From the NCBI RefSeq assembly GCF_907164915.1, contig NC_061862.1:84368846-84432845 (forward strand): a stretch of 64,000 bases of DNA, written 5' to 3'. This document shows, piece after piece, positions 34,345 to 47,212 of this stretch. Origin of the DNA: Impatiens glandulifera (taxonomy: Eukaryota; Streptophyta; Magnoliopsida; Ericales; Balsaminaceae). A program made the position numbers and the translations under genes. Every line of letters starts with the position of its first letter. The stretch's first letter is position 1. Below the pieces are notes generated by a model. It had not been told where the DNA came from. It searched no databases and saw nothing but the letters and a program-made list of their open reading frames with translations.

Positions 34345-35735
34345 AATATCTATGCATTCAGAAAAAGTAAATTTCCCGTGATCAAATATCAAATCGGACC
34401 AGTCTGCAGTCCTTTTGACAGGACACATCATTCATAAATTATATTTTATTAATGAAAAAGTAATAACAATAACATTAGGTGCACAAAGTGTTTTTGTGTA
34501 ATTATTTAAATATTAAATAATAAATTATTTCTATATAAATAAAATTATATTAAATATAATATTATTTCTATATAAAGAAAATTATATTAAATATAAATAA
34601 GATTTAAAATATATATAATTAAAAAAATTCAATTGAAGCGCCAAAACATTTTAATAACCCACAAATTACTAAAATTAACATGAATTTTATATTTCCGTTT
34701 ATTAAATATTAAATAAATTAATTGGAAATGACATGCAGCGAAGAAATCTTCGCTCAAATGACTTCATTCATATTTCTAATTTACTTATGAAGTTTTTATT
34801 TACGGGGATTCGTTCAGGAGCGAAGAAATCTTCGCTTCATTCATTTTTAAACTGTCCTTCATGTAAACCCCCCAACCCACCCATGAGAAGACCGTTTTCC
34901 TGTCATGGAAATACACTTACCCTTGTATCTAAAGACCAAAATTACCATGTATTTAATATTTCCATTTATTATATATTCATTCAATTTATTAAAAATAATA
35001 AGCAGCGAAGAAATCTTCGCTCAAATTACTTCATTCTTATTTTTAATTTTTAAAGAAAAATTATAATTAAGAGGAGATGATTTAAAGCGAAGAATTCTTC
35101 GCCTCAATTATTTCTAACTTGACGTTCATGTAAAAACCCCTAACCTCCCATGAGAAGACTGTTTACCTCTCATGTAAGTACACTGACTCATGTATGTAAA
35201 GACCAAAATTATCATGAATTTAATATTTCAATTTATTAATTATTAAATAAATTTATTAGAAATGACATTCAGCGAAGAAATCATCGCTCAAATTACTTCA
35301 TGTTTATTTGTAAATTTTTTTATTACATTTTTATTTACGGGGATATGCATTTTATTAAAGTAAATTTCCCGTGATCATCAAATATCAAATCGGACCAGTC
35401 TGCAGTCCTTTTGACATGACACATGAATCAAAGTTTATATATTATTAATGAAAAAGTAAAAACAATACCATTAGGTGCTGTTTGATCTTTGTGTGTTTTT
35501 GTATGAAACCCAAAATTTCTCCAAATACACGCTCAATCTTTTAATCATAAATCAAATAATTCAATATTTTAATTAACATTATATTAAATATTAAATTATT
35601 TATATATAAATAAAATTATATTTAATACATAAGTTGAAAATGAAATTAAATATAATATTATTTATATATAAAGAAAAATATATTAAATACAATTAAGATT
35701 TGAATTATATTAAAAAAAAATGAAGCGTCAAAACC
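34345..35735 (+). repeat. Internal TIR-like block between two direct repeats
   Basis: The stretch 34362-34660 (GTAAATTTCCCGTGATCA..., GGACCAGTCTGCAGTCCTTT) recurs directly at 35360-35735. Between them, 34690-35345 is the same kind of sequence as the left TIR and in the same orientation, with two CATGAGAAGACCGTTT blocks (34884, 35150) and dyads near 34738, 34819, 35005, 35084 and 35274. The outermost TIR tip is not present. Confidence 0.85.
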
Positions 35736-36324
35736 ACAGTGTCATGTCAATTCACCTGTCTTGTATGAAATAGTCTCAGTCTGTGTAAAACTTGTATACG
35801 ACAAGTCACATTTCAACTGCTACCATCCAATCAAATGTCAATCCTTCAGATTGTATTATATATGTTAGATTTCCTGAGCGAAGATATTTTCGGTTCTTCC
35901 GGCTTTAAACGCGAAGAGTTGTTCGCCTATTCGAATATATTTTTTTCATAATGCTGAATCATATAATAGATTTCCTAAGCGAAGAATACTTCGCACAATC
36001 CGGCTTTAAACGCGAAGCTTTCTTCGCCTATTCGAATATCCTTTATTTTCATAAAGCTGAATTATATGTTACATTTCATGAGTGAATAATGCTTCGCCTC
36101 ATATGAAGTTCATGAAAAACCACTTATTCATGTTTGTAATAACCCAAACGGGCTCATGAAAATACATTCACACTGAGCACGTATTTAGAAAACATAATAT
36201 CTCAAGCCCGACTCCGGCCGTTATACCCCCAGGTTACTCTGCTCTTTCACCTAGCGTTGTCGTCTCCGTTCGTTCGACTCCGAATCCCTTTCTCTTCCGG
36301 TTAGTATCTTCTGCTGCTGCGAAA
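35736..36324 (+). other. Leader region of Ulp1-like gene C with paired dyads
   Basis: Two copies of a ~95-bp unit (about 35865-35935 and 35960-36045) each carry GCGAAGATAT/ATACTTCGC and AAACGCGAAG...TTCGCCTATTCG dyads. 36180-36320 lacks them and is probably the promoter and 5' UTR. Confidence 0.55.
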
Positions 36325-39300
36325 ATGGTAAGAAGTGTTGACGGTTTCATGCGTCGGTCTTTTACGTTTGCTTATTTGAATTCGTTTGAATCTAAATGTG
36401 ACTCTATCATTTCAGAATCAGGATTCCGATAAGCAAATAGTTCCATATACTGAATAGACGACGGAAGTTAACACACTGAGGTAATTACGCTAATGTTAGA
36501 AAATGTACATATTTGCTTCAGCTCTGATTATGCAGTTCATCGAATTTTTGGACTAAACGTATTGCACAAAGGAAAAGAAAACCCGAGGCATCAGGCACGC
36601 CCACGACATCATTGGATATACTGGCCACAGCTGCTAATGAAGCACTTAATGAGAACCAGATTAAGAAGAAAAGAAGAAAGACTCGTGACCCTGATGTTGA
36701 TTTTAAGAGCAGAACCTCTCCATCGGGCCTTCATTACTTGGTTAACAGGTTATCCGAAGAACAGAAGGATGATGTGAGGGACATAGGATTTGGTTCACTT
36801 CTTTCACTAGACATATCAAAATGCCCACTTAATTCTCACGGTGCATTGTGAGTCTCTTCAATCCCAGAAGGAGGAGCATCGTCCTACACAGTGGAGAGGA
36901 GATGCAGATTGATGAAGAGGATGTTCAATGTGTATTGAACATCCCTAGAGGGGAATTAGAAGTGGCAGAGTGTTTAGGAATTCGCACGGACGACAAGGAG
37001 TACAAGGACCATCTCACGGCGTGGAGAAGGAGATGGGGATTCGAGAACAGTGGAGGTCCTTCTACCTACAAAATGCTGGACAAAATTCTACAGAATACAG
37101 CCGGAGACAGTAACTTCATGATGGACTTCATGGTGTTTGTGGTATCCAGTTTTTTATGGACATCCCAAAATCCATAGTGCAGATATACTACCTAGCAGTA
37201 ATTCTGTAATTTCATTTCGAACTTAAATGATTTGAGGCACTCCTTTTTTATATACAGATTCAAAGTACTGAAATTCCTACAGGATGTATATAAAATTAAA
37301 GACTACAACTGATGCAAGTTTACTTTAGACGGACTAGTTGACAGTGTTTATAAGTGGAAAGAAAATAAGACATCATATTTCCATGGACCATTAACGTTTC
37401 TTTTGGTGAGTGTAGAAATTTATTTGTTGTAGGTTCTAGCTTCATAATTTTTCCTTTAGTTTAACGTAATATATATTTGTTTATGCTAATGTATCAGTTG
37501 TGCTACTTGGACCGGGTGGTTGAGTTCAAGGTAAACAGTCAGATCTCAAGGAATTTTCCTATTTTGGGATGCTGGGACGAGAAGAAGATGTACGACAGGG
37601 TTGATTATGAGGCTGCCTAGGGGGGTTTGGACATGGTAGGGTAGTTGCTCGCATAGCCATTCCGAATGAGCAACCACCGATTCAACAAAATGTGGAGCCA
37701 CCACTACCACAAGCTGGGGATGACATGACATCCAATCTTACTAAGCAGCCACCAATTCCAAAAAATCTTGCATCATGTTTGAGGAAGGTTGCGGCCGCTG
37801 CAGACGAATTGGCACAAGGGCTAAATATCTAAATGAGATGCACCAGATTAACACAATAGAACTTGTACAATCTGCCTTTGAGCCATTTGTCATAGTACTA
37901 AACTCCCATTCAATCCTGAGGGAAGGCTTACAAAGGAGCTTGGACAAGATAAAGCATCAGCAACCAAGAGAAAAAGGCATTCCTCCCACAACAGGATCCA
38001 ACAAGAACACCATTACCCCCATCACCCAAGCCAAAGCCAACACCCTTCCTCCCAACACCCAAGCCAACACCACTCTAACATCCCAATCCAACGAGAACAC
38101 CATAACCCCCAACACCCAAACCAACACCCAAGCCAAAACCAACACCCTTCCTCCCTACACCCAAGCCAACACCCAAGCCAAAGCCAACACCCTTCCTCCC
38201 AACACCCAAGCCAACACCCTTCCCCCCAACACCCAAGCCAACACCAAAACCACCACTACTCCAACAGCCCAAGCAAACAAGAACACCATTACCCCCAACA
38301 CCCAAGCCAAAGCCAACACCATTCCTCCCAACACCCAAGACAACACCCAAACCACCATCACTCCAACAGCCCAAGCCAACAAGAACAACATTACCCCCAA
38401 CACCCAAACCAATACCCAAGACAAAGCCAACACCATTCCTCCCAACACCCAAGACAACACCCAAACCACCATCACTCCAACAGCCCAAGCCAACCAAAAC
38501 ACCATTCCTCCCAACACAGAAACCAACACCAAAACCACAACCACTCCAACCGCTCAAGCAAAGCCAACACCATTCCTCCCAAAATAGAAACCAACACCCA
38601 AACCAGCACTCCAACAACCCAAGCCAAAGCCAACACCATTCCTCCTAAAACAGAAACCAAAACCAGCACTATAACAACCCAATCCTTGCCTCCTACCCAA
38701 ATTATTCAACAAACAGAAGAAGCTGGACCATCAAAGGCCTTAAATGTCTGCAGAAAAGTCCCCCGACATTTGAAAACGGATTGGTTAACCGAGGTCATCA
38801 ACACCGAAACCAACAACAACTCCCCTTCATTGGCGATAGTAAAAATTGAAGAAGAATGCATCTCTAGTCTACCACCGCCACTTCAACCTGCCTCGTCTCG
38901 TCCACAAATGAAATTGAATGAATGACTTGGAGCATTGGAATTGCCTCCAGTATTGAAAACCCCATATTATAATAAAATGTTTAGGGATGTCAAAGAAATG
39001 ACAAACATTCAGAAGATATTTGTAGGTTTCATATTTGCTACAGGACTTGATAAAAGGTAATGTTTCTTGGACATTCTTACTTATTCCTAAAAAATATACT
39101 TTGTACCCCATTCTGAAACATGTTTTTCTGGTTTTATGCAGTAAAATGTTATTTTTGGGTGAAAGACTAAGTCTACACGTAACGCGCAGGGACATGCTTA
39201 CAATGGCTGATCAAACCTGGGTAGACAGTATGATTATTGACATTTGGTCGTACATGTTGAACGACTTTTGTAGGAGAAATGTAAACCGTCTTTGCAATAA

Positions 39301-40169
39301 ATTTTCTACACAACCGCGCTCACCGTAAGTTGTACTAGCACTATTGTTTATCAATTATGTTATTCGTGTGACACTAAAGACTATGCTGTAAATAGATTTT
39401 TCGTGCAAGTGGGATAACTTCCCAAAAAAGAATTCGATGAGAGGTTCTATCGTGAAGGTCGGGCTTTCAAGATTTCTAAAAGGGACCTCTTGGATGTGGA
39501 CCTCGTAAGTACATCTCTCACTGTGATATCTTATAATAGCATGTACACCTCTATGCAATCTTATTTGTTTTAATTCTATTCACATATGTTTTTCCCAATC
39601 ATTTATGACTCCCATTTCTACTTGGTTTGCTATAACTTCATACAAAAGGAAATTCAAGTAATTGACAACAGGGAGTCACCTATGCAATCGCCCTTCGAGA
39701 GAAGATATAAGAATGTCAAAATCTTGGTATGACACAAAAATTTGATTTTCAACTAGTTCAAAGATTGAATTACTGTTAACACTAAATTACATTACATCAT
39801 GTTGTTTGTAATTATGTATCAGGATGACTACATTCAACGGTTTATGAACGACGTAGACCCCGTTCTTGCTGAAAAGTATGGCAGTTTGGAAAAGACATGT
39901 TTGAAATTGTCATGACAGGATTCCAAGAATTACACGACTGCGGCATTTTTTGCATGAGACACATGGAGACGTATGAAGGTCAGATGAAGGGTTGGAAAAG
40001 TGGCTTCGCTGTTAAAAGAAATGTGCGCGCACAAATAAAGACCTTGAGGATGATATATTGTTGTCGTGTCATTGCTCGGAGCTCAACAGAGCCAGGAACG
40101 AGGTCTACGATTCCTGTAGTAAATGGATTAGTCAATGAATTTGGAAATGTATACAGATTGTGTAATTAA
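36325..40169 (+). pseudogene. Ulp1-like cysteine protease gene C (C48 family), multiply broken
   Basis: Exon 1 is only ATG (36325-36327) followed by a GT donor; exon 2 (from about 36418) has an in-frame TAG. The conserved block DVRDIGFGSLLSLDISKCP near 36775 is followed by a one-base frameshift (about 36833), then LHSGEEMQIDEEDVQCVLNI. Further stops lie near 37178 and 37312. The centre (about 38000-38690) is a Thr/Asn/Gln-rich run of NTQANT-type repeats. The Ulp1 domain (39136-40169) retains the triad: His in YDSHFYLVCYN (39613-39615), Asp in QVIDN (about 39663), Cys in HDCGIF (39939-39941); a frame change lies near 39896. The architecture equals gene A's, but sequence divergence suggests the two are old paralogues rather than a recent duplication. 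Confidence 0.85.
37995..38690 (+). repeat. Minisatellite in Ulp1-like gene C (AACACCCAAGCC units)
   Basis: Units of 12-30 bp around AACACCCAAGCCAACACC repeat some 25 times in the coding strand, giving Thr/Asn/Gln/Pro-rich protein. The strong C bias of one strand creates long but meaningless frames on the other strand. Confidence 0.85.
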
Positions 40170-40429
40170 AGTTTTCAAATATTTTTAGTTCACATTTGTA
40201 CAATAATGAAGATGCATACAGATTGTGTAATTAAACGCTTCATATAATTTTAATTGACATTTGTACAATAATGAAGATGTTGTGTAATTAAAATTTTCAA
40301 ATAATTTTACTTGACATTTTTACAATAATGAAGATGTATATACTGATTGTTTTTAATGAAATTTGATTTTTGCAAATTAATTTGTTATCAATACTGTGAC
40401 ATTCATGTTAAAATGTTTTTAGGTAATTT

Positions 40430-41830
40430 TTATGTAAGGAGTGGAATTGGAGCGAAGATTCTTCGCTTCATGTTATTTTAAACCTAGCGTTCATGTAAAA
40501 CCCCCACCCCACCAATGAGAAGCCGGGTTACTTGGCATGTAACTACACTTACTCTAACATGTATATACCCAAATTTTACAAAAATATAATACTTGTTCAT
40601 TTATGTATTAAATAAAAAAAATTAATTGAAAGAAACATGAAACGCATAGATATTCGCTTCAAATACTATTTTTTATTTTATAATTTTTGATGAAATTTTA
40701 ATGTAAGGAGTCGAATTGGAGCGAATATTCTTCGCTTCAATTACTTGTTTTTTATTTTTACAATTTTATATGAAAACTTTTAATTTAGAGTAATCGAATT
40801 GGAGCGAAGTATTCTTCGCTTCATGTTATTTTAAACTTGCCGTTTATGTAAAATCCCCACCCCACCCATGAGAAGCCGGGTTACTTGACATGTAATTACA
40901 CTTACTCTAACATGTAAATACAAAATTTTATAAAATTATAATACTTGTTAATTTATGTATTAAATACAAAAATTAATTGAAAGAAACATGAAGCGCATAA
41001 ATATTCGCTTTAAATACTATTTTTAATTTTATAAATTTGATGAAATTTTAATGTAAGGAGTCGAATTGGAGCGAATAATTCTTCGCTTCAATTACTTGTT
41101 TTTATTTTTACAATTTTATATGAAAACTTTTAATTTAGAGTAATCGAATTGGAGCGAAGAATTCTTCGCTTCATGTTATTTTAAAGCTGGCGTTCATGTA
41201 AAACCCCCACCCGACCCATGAGAAGCCGGGTTACTTGGCATATAATTACACTTACTCTAAAATGTAAATACCAAATTTTACAAAAATATAATACTTGTTC
41301 ATTTATGTATTAAATAAAAAAATTAATTGAAAGAAACATGAAGCGCATAGATATTCGCTTTAAATACTATTTTTTTTTTATAAATTTTGATGAAATTTTA
41401 ATGTAAGGAGTCGAATTGGAGCGAATAATTCTTCGATTCAATTACTTGTTTTTATTTTTACAATTTTATATAAAAACGTTTAATTTAGAGTAATCGAATT
41501 GGAGCGAAGTATTCTTCGCTTCATGTTATTTTAAACATGGCGTTCATGTAAAACCCCCACCCCACCAATGAGAAGCTGGGTTACTTGACATGTAATTACA
41601 CTTACTCTAACATGCAAATACCAAATTTTACAAAAATATTAATTTATTGAAAGAAACATGAAGCGAATAAATATTCACTTCAAATACTTGTTTTTATTGT
41701 AGCGAATAATTATTCGCTTAAATTTTAGGTTTTTATTTTTAAATTTTTAATAAAAATTATAATTAAGAGGAGTCGATTGTGACCGATTAATTATTCGCTT
41801 CATTTACATGTTTTTATTTTTAGAAGGAAA
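40430..41830 (+). repeat. Four tandem ~350-bp TIR-like units
   Basis: Units begin near 40430, 40780, 41130 and 41490. Each holds GGAGCGAAGAATTCTTCGCT-type dyads, the block CATGAGAAGCCGGGTTACTT, the run ACTTACTCTAACATGTAAAT, and a second dyad pair (GCGCATAGATATTCGC and GCGAATAATTCTTCGC). Orientation is the same as the left TIR, and the CATGAGAAG block is clearly homologous. Confidence 0.9.
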
Positions 41831-42151
41831 TTAGTGTTGTCATTCATTTGGTATTACATAAAACATCGCATGCATACATTCTTACTTGTTCATGGTTTCA
41901 AATCAAATATACATACAAATACATATCAGATTTCACATGAAACTGGAATTCGATAGTTGAGATGGCAAAAGAACAATGAACAGAGTATTGGCGTCCATGC
42001 TGAAACTTTCGTCCCATTGTTGAGGAGTTGAGAACTGAGAAGTTGTCGTTGGCATTGCATTTGATGGCTGGAACGGTATATCATTTTAAAAGTATGTTAA
42101 TAAATGAAGAGTAATAACCCAATTATTAGTAAAGAAGTTAAGTAAGCAAAT
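41831..42151 (-). other. 3' flank of the giant MULE transposase
   Basis: No coding exon is evident. It probably contains the 3' end of the minus-strand transposase transcript. Confidence 0.4.
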
Positions 42152-44577
42152 TCATACCGGATTCTGTGATTCACTTGTTATTCTTGTTGATTTTCTTTTT
42201 CTCGAGTTCTTCTCTAGTCCACCTTTCCTTCTCTTACCAGACTTTGTTGGCTTCTTAGTTCTGATTCCTTTCGCTTGAACATGGGCACCCTCGGCAGAAC
42301 ATGATACACCAGTTGGTGGAGTTTGCATATTTATACCCTCTTGTATTTTTTTATCCACAAACTTACACTGGTTAAACATAATTTCTTTGACATGCCTATA
42401 CGTGTCATCTCTTTCGGCTGCCTTTGTAAATAAATGCATGGACAAGCCACACAAATCTCTATATCTTATGTTATGAAGCTCACTCGGATCAACATTACTA
42501 TTGTCCACGATTGGATCAGTTCCAAATAATCCATCTTTTTCTGTTCTTGTCCACCTCTTCAATATCAACGCGGGAGGAATCTTCAACACGTCAATCGTAT
42601 TGAAAATCTTTAGGATGTGAGCACACAAAATCCCTCAAAATTCAAATTTACAGCAGCTACACTCGATATTCTTATCATCATTCTTATGAACTGTAACTGT
42701 ATGAGAGCATCTCCTAGTGTGGGGGTTACTTTATATTTTCTATGTGTGTCGACATCCTCTAACATTTCTACACCACAATCATGCGACATAAACCATTGTT
42801 GTTCAAAGCACTTAAATACCTCTGGAGTGTAAACTTTGAAGGCATCCTTTAAGATCAAAACTGGATAGTTCAGACTTGGTTGGCTGGTAATTGATTTGAA
42901 ATCAGCCTTCAACACATCATATATTCTTTCATCGATTAGTCTTTCAAAGTGTTTGAAAATTACTAAAAACTTGTGTTTGTAGGAGTAGTACCTTTTCAAC
43001 ACACTGTTCATACTCTCACTTCTCTGTGTTGTCGTCATATCAGTACAAAACATTTGTCATCCATAGACTAATGCCCACTTTCGCCTAATGCAAAACATAT
43101 GTTTCAACCAGCCGTTGTTTTCAAGCCCGTAGTTTGTCAACATTTGATTCCAAGCTTCAACAAACTCTATCTCTTCTTCAAAATCATATATACATGAAGA
43201 AAAATCCTTCGAAAATTTTCTGAAATTATTGAACACGGAGCTTAGATGTATGGCTGTATTTTGAAATATGTGCCAAATGCATAGACGATGATTTGTTTCG
43301 GGCAATGTAGACGCCAAAGCCTTAGCCATGGCCGCGTCTTGATCTGTAAGAATGGTTTTTGGTTTTTTCCCACGCATAGCTTTGGTGAAAGTATCAAACA
43401 ACCATTCAAAAGTAATTGTAGTTTTATCGTATAATAGAGCTGCACCAAAAATAATAGATTGTTTGTGATGATTCACACCTACAAAAAGCGCAACTGGACG
43501 ACCTTCCTTATTCTTCTTGTAGGTCGTGTCAAAACTGACAACGTCTCCGAAGTATGAATAATCAGACCGCATGTTGGAATCACACCAAAAAATATTCGTT
43601 ATCAAATCGTCCGCATCAAGTTGAAAAGCATTATAAAAACCTGGATCATTTGATTGTTTTTTCTGCAAATACTCTAATACACCCCCTGTATCCCCAAAAT
43701 TACAGTCTTTAGTTCTTTTCGTTCGCAAGTAATTTTTGTAATCCTCAGGAAGAAAACCAAGATTCTTCCTTCCACCGATTTGTTTAGACATTAGAGCATG
43801 GGATGCCTTAAGAGGAATTCCCACGTTAGTGGCAATCTCGATATGTAAGCCTGCAACTGCAAAAATATTCCTATGGCATCTATACAGGTGAGTTTTCTTT
43901 GGACTTGCAAGAGGATGACAATGCTCACTAATAAAATTTACCACTTAGAACTTTCCATTCTTTTCCCTCTTAATTCTCAATTTCGCTTCACAACCGAACC
44001 TCGTCAAAGAACGGCTACGTCTCACATAGACATCCCGTTTGTCTTTTACCCGTTCACCCTATGCACTACAGCAAAAAACTCTATCCAGTATTTTACCATC
44101 GTTTTCAACATGTTTTGAACTGTGCCTTATACCAAATTCTATTAGTTTAGCGTATGCTAAATAGAACTCGTAGCCTTCTTCTTCACTCTCAAATTCCCTA
44201 CCTAAATATGGAATTAAGTTGGATTCGATGTCCTCCAAAGGTTGGCCGTTTTCATCGAAATTCAATTGACGACGACAACTAGCTGATTCGCTGTTAAATT
44301 TTAGAACACGTAGAAAATAAATCTTCATCTCACCAAAACTTATACATGATTGTAAAATGAATGAAATATAAGCGAAGAGCGCTTCACTTCACTATTATTC
44401 ACAGTAATCCAATAAGCGATGAGAGCTTCGCTTCACAAGATATTATCAACAATCCTATAAGTGAAGAGCTTTTCGCTTAAATATGAACGAAAACATCTTA
44501 TAGTATTAGAGAAGTTAAACAAAAAAACTATACCTTAAATCATTAATATCATTTTCGTTCATATCATTCTCGTTCAT
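42152..44577 (-). pseudogene. FAR1-type MULE transposase of the giant element, several stops
   Basis: A short exon 1 (44577-44534, beginning MNENDMNEND) precedes the main exon. The FAR1 domain (GREFESEEEGYEFYLAYA, near 44200) is followed by the MULE core: FWCDSNMRSDYSYFGDV, FDTTYKKNKEGRP, LTDQDAAMAKALASTLPE, HRLCIWHIFQN. Then comes the TTTQRSESMNSVLK stretch, a SWIM zinc finger (CSCCKFEF, then ILCAHIL, near 42660-42600), and a basic C-terminal tail (RKRKST). All three acidic core positions appear to be kept, unlike in MULE 1. In-frame stops lie near 44060, 43947, 43058 and 42631, with a frameshift near 42710. Breaks of this number point to an old loss of function. Confidence 0.88.
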
Positions 44578-45273
44578 GTGTATTTCTTCCTGATAATCAA
44601 CAAGAACAGAACATTTCATGTCGAGTATTCAAAAAACATAAAAAACGTTGTGAAGAAAAGTAGAGAAGGAAGATGACATTCAAAAAGGTACCATTTTAAT
44701 TTAGGAAAATGGATTGATATTATAATGAACTCTCCGGAGAAGGAAAGGTCGATGGTAGACAATGGAGTATCACTCCGGCGAAGAAATGGTCGACAGCTTC
44801 TCAGACAGGTGAGAGAGAAAATAGTACAAATCTAGCAGCATGGCTGCATGGCAGCATTTAATGAAAAGGTGGTGTTAGGTGGCAGTGAGGTGACTTGATA
44901 AAAAATATATTTGATTTTAATAATTAAATGAATAACATTATTATGAATTAATATTAATCAATCAAGCGCTTCATCAGAAAGCGAAGATTGCTTCACAATA
45001 TTATTTTGACAATTGAAAAACATATATAAATTTATCACATTAGGGGCGCTTATTACATAGATTGATATGTATTAATAAATTAATACAAATTTATACTTTA
45101 CTTTAAGTTATACATTATTTAATGTTTAAAGATTTCGTTTATGATATTTTTGCTGTTTAAAAAAAATACAATTCTAAGAACAAAAAAGCGAAATCTGAAA
45201 TCACAAATAACATTAACAAATTCAAGAATGCCAAATATTCAAATATTCAGTAACAAATTCAACCAACACATGT
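44578..45273. other. Divergent intergenic spacer of the giant MULE
   Basis: It lies between the transposase start and the 3' end of the BRCT gene. A dyad is present near 44975 (AAGCGAAGATTGCTTCAC) and the leader near 44370-44470 has three GCGAAGAGC-type dyads. No coding exon seen. Confidence 0.5.
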
Positions 45274-46447
45274 CTATGTAAACAAAGGCTGCAAATCACA
45301 AGCAACAATGGATTCAAACAAGCTTATGTGAGGAACACCAAATACATCCAAATATATCGTCAAAGGATTCACTGCCTCAAATACCCAAACAAGTTCATTA
45401 ACATTGTGCCGAGACTCGTCGTATACAACTATAGTTTTGTCGTCCTCGGGCTCAACAAATGGATTCTCCATTTCTTTAGTCGTACCTCCTCCAGCAATTA
45501 CAAACCCCATCAGATCCTGTTTGTAAGCCGGGATGAATTCCCCTACAAACATAAAGGTGTAACTGTCGAACAGTTTCGGCAGCTGAAATAAAATACAAAA
45601 CATTTTCAGTTATCATGGAGAATTGAAGATATGGAGGAGGAGGAGGAATCAGACAAAACTTAAATTGTTCAAATACCGCATTCTGTCAGCTCTTGGACCG
45701 CCCACAGTCCCATGATTATCTCGTTGCACCTCGTACGGTTCCTCGTCGACGTAACATTTTGATTTCATTGGTGATTTTATCCCTATACAAAAGTAATTGG
45801 TATTTTTAGTTTCATATATGTGAAAATGAATATTGCGTTAACAGTTAAGAGTTAAGAATAACAGAGTCTCACAATCAATGGTAAGGACCCAACTCCCGTT
45901 CAATATTGCCTTCAATACTTTGATAGTTCGACCACATCCACCATTAGCATCGGTGGATGCTATGACGTGGGTTACATCGTCTCGCCACCTCATTGTCACC
46001 GTGGCACCACATGTGTTAGCATATTGTTGCATCAAGTGCTGTGTAAGAACAATAATAAATATTTCAGATAAACATGATGAAAACTTACACAATATGGAAA
46101 AAAAGGGATATATTTCAAGAATAGTACTATATCTTCACTTGTTAATTGATTTGGGCATAAAATCCAGTCTTTGCCAAAGTTTTGGACGGATGCATTGTCG
46201 GTTGCCTGCACATGCATGAAAAAAAATAGTCTTTGTTAGTATTTACTAGGGTTTCGTGGAAATAATATACAAAACCCTAACACTATGTACGTTTTCTTAA
46301 ATACGATAGATTTTCATTGAACGTGACATTTTGAGAGTAGGGTTTCCTAAAGATTAACGAGACAACAACATCCCATAACATAATGTAGGGTTTAGTGGTT
46401 TCATAATCCTAAATATGAAAAGTTTACTATTTAGGAGTACGTACCAT
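45274..46447 (-). CDS. Captured tandem-BRCT gene (BRCA1/BARD1 C-terminus type)
   Basis: Five minus-strand exons are visible: ATG alone (46447-46445), 46205-46128, 46038-45873, 45782 to about 45655 and 45582-45274, about 226 aa in all. The first BRCT repeat shows CGATVTMRWRDDVTHVIAST, CGRTIKVLKAILNGSWVLTI and the Asp-Trp at the exon 3/4 join. Then come DEEPYEV and GGPRADRMRYL, and the second repeat opens PKLFDSYTFMFVGEFIPAY and ends ESIVACDLQPLF. This order is that of the phosphopeptide-binding tandem BRCT end of plant BRCA1/BARD1. No RING or other upstream domain is present. Exons 1-4 join in frame. For exon 5 only a weak GTCTGA donor (45654) keeps the frame; the better-looking GT at 45659 does not. 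No in-frame stop was found. Expression is unknown. Confidence 0.8.
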
Positions 46448-47109
46448 TGTGGAGACGTGAAGATGTTGCTTCTGGTCTGGTCGACGGGGAGCCGGATGTG
46501 AATCGCCGTGAAAGGAGGCAGGTTTGAAGAGAGAGAGATGAATCGGGCGGAAATGATTATAAAATAATCATATTAAGGTGTATATATATTTATGGAACCT
46601 GGGCGAACAAGTCTTCTCTCGAAAAGTGACTATTCATTCCATTTCACATGACACCTGGACCAGGGGCGAATAAGTATTCTCTCGTAAAGCGACTATTCAT
46701 TCCATTTTACATGGCACCTGGTCTAGGCGAACGAATATTCTCTCACAAAGCGTCTATTCATTCCATTGAACCTGGGCGAAGGGGTATTCGCTATAAAGAT
46801 GAATTAATTGAAGCGAATAAGTCTTCGCTTTCAATCGTCTCCTCGTAAATAAAAATTTCATAAAAAAATTAAAAAAAAAAGAATGAAGTAATTTGAGCGA
46901 GAGCGAAGATTTCTTCGCTGCATGTCATTTTTAATTAATTGAATTAATATTTCATAAATGGAAATATAAAATTCATGTTAATTTTGGTCTTCACATACAA
47001 GGGTAAGTGTATTTCCATGACATGCAAGCGGTCTTCTCATGGGTGGGTTGGGGATTTACATGAAGGGGTTAAAATTAATTGAAGCGAATAAGTCTTCGCT
47101 TTCAATCGT
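46448..47109 (-). repeat. Promoter side of the BRCT gene, with subterminal dyad repeats
   Basis: 46600-46830 has four GGCGAA...ATTCTCTC(G/A)NAAAGCGACTATTC units, and 46900-47070 has the inverted CATGAGAAGACCG block and two dyads. It continues the inner edge of the right TIR and probably contains the promoter of the minus-strand BRCT gene. Confidence 0.6.
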
Positions 47110-47212
47110 CTCCTCGTAAATAAAAATTTAATAAAAACATAAAAAATAAGAATGAAGTAATTTTAGCGAAGATTTCTTCGCTGCATGTCATTTTTAATAA
47201 ATTGAATTAATA

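Noticed and set aside
38075..38617. Long minus-strand frames rich in Gly/Val/Leu/Trp across 37957-38669
   Set aside because: They are the reverse of the AACACCCAAGCC minisatellite in Ulp1-like gene C; all frames stay open because the repeat lacks stops.
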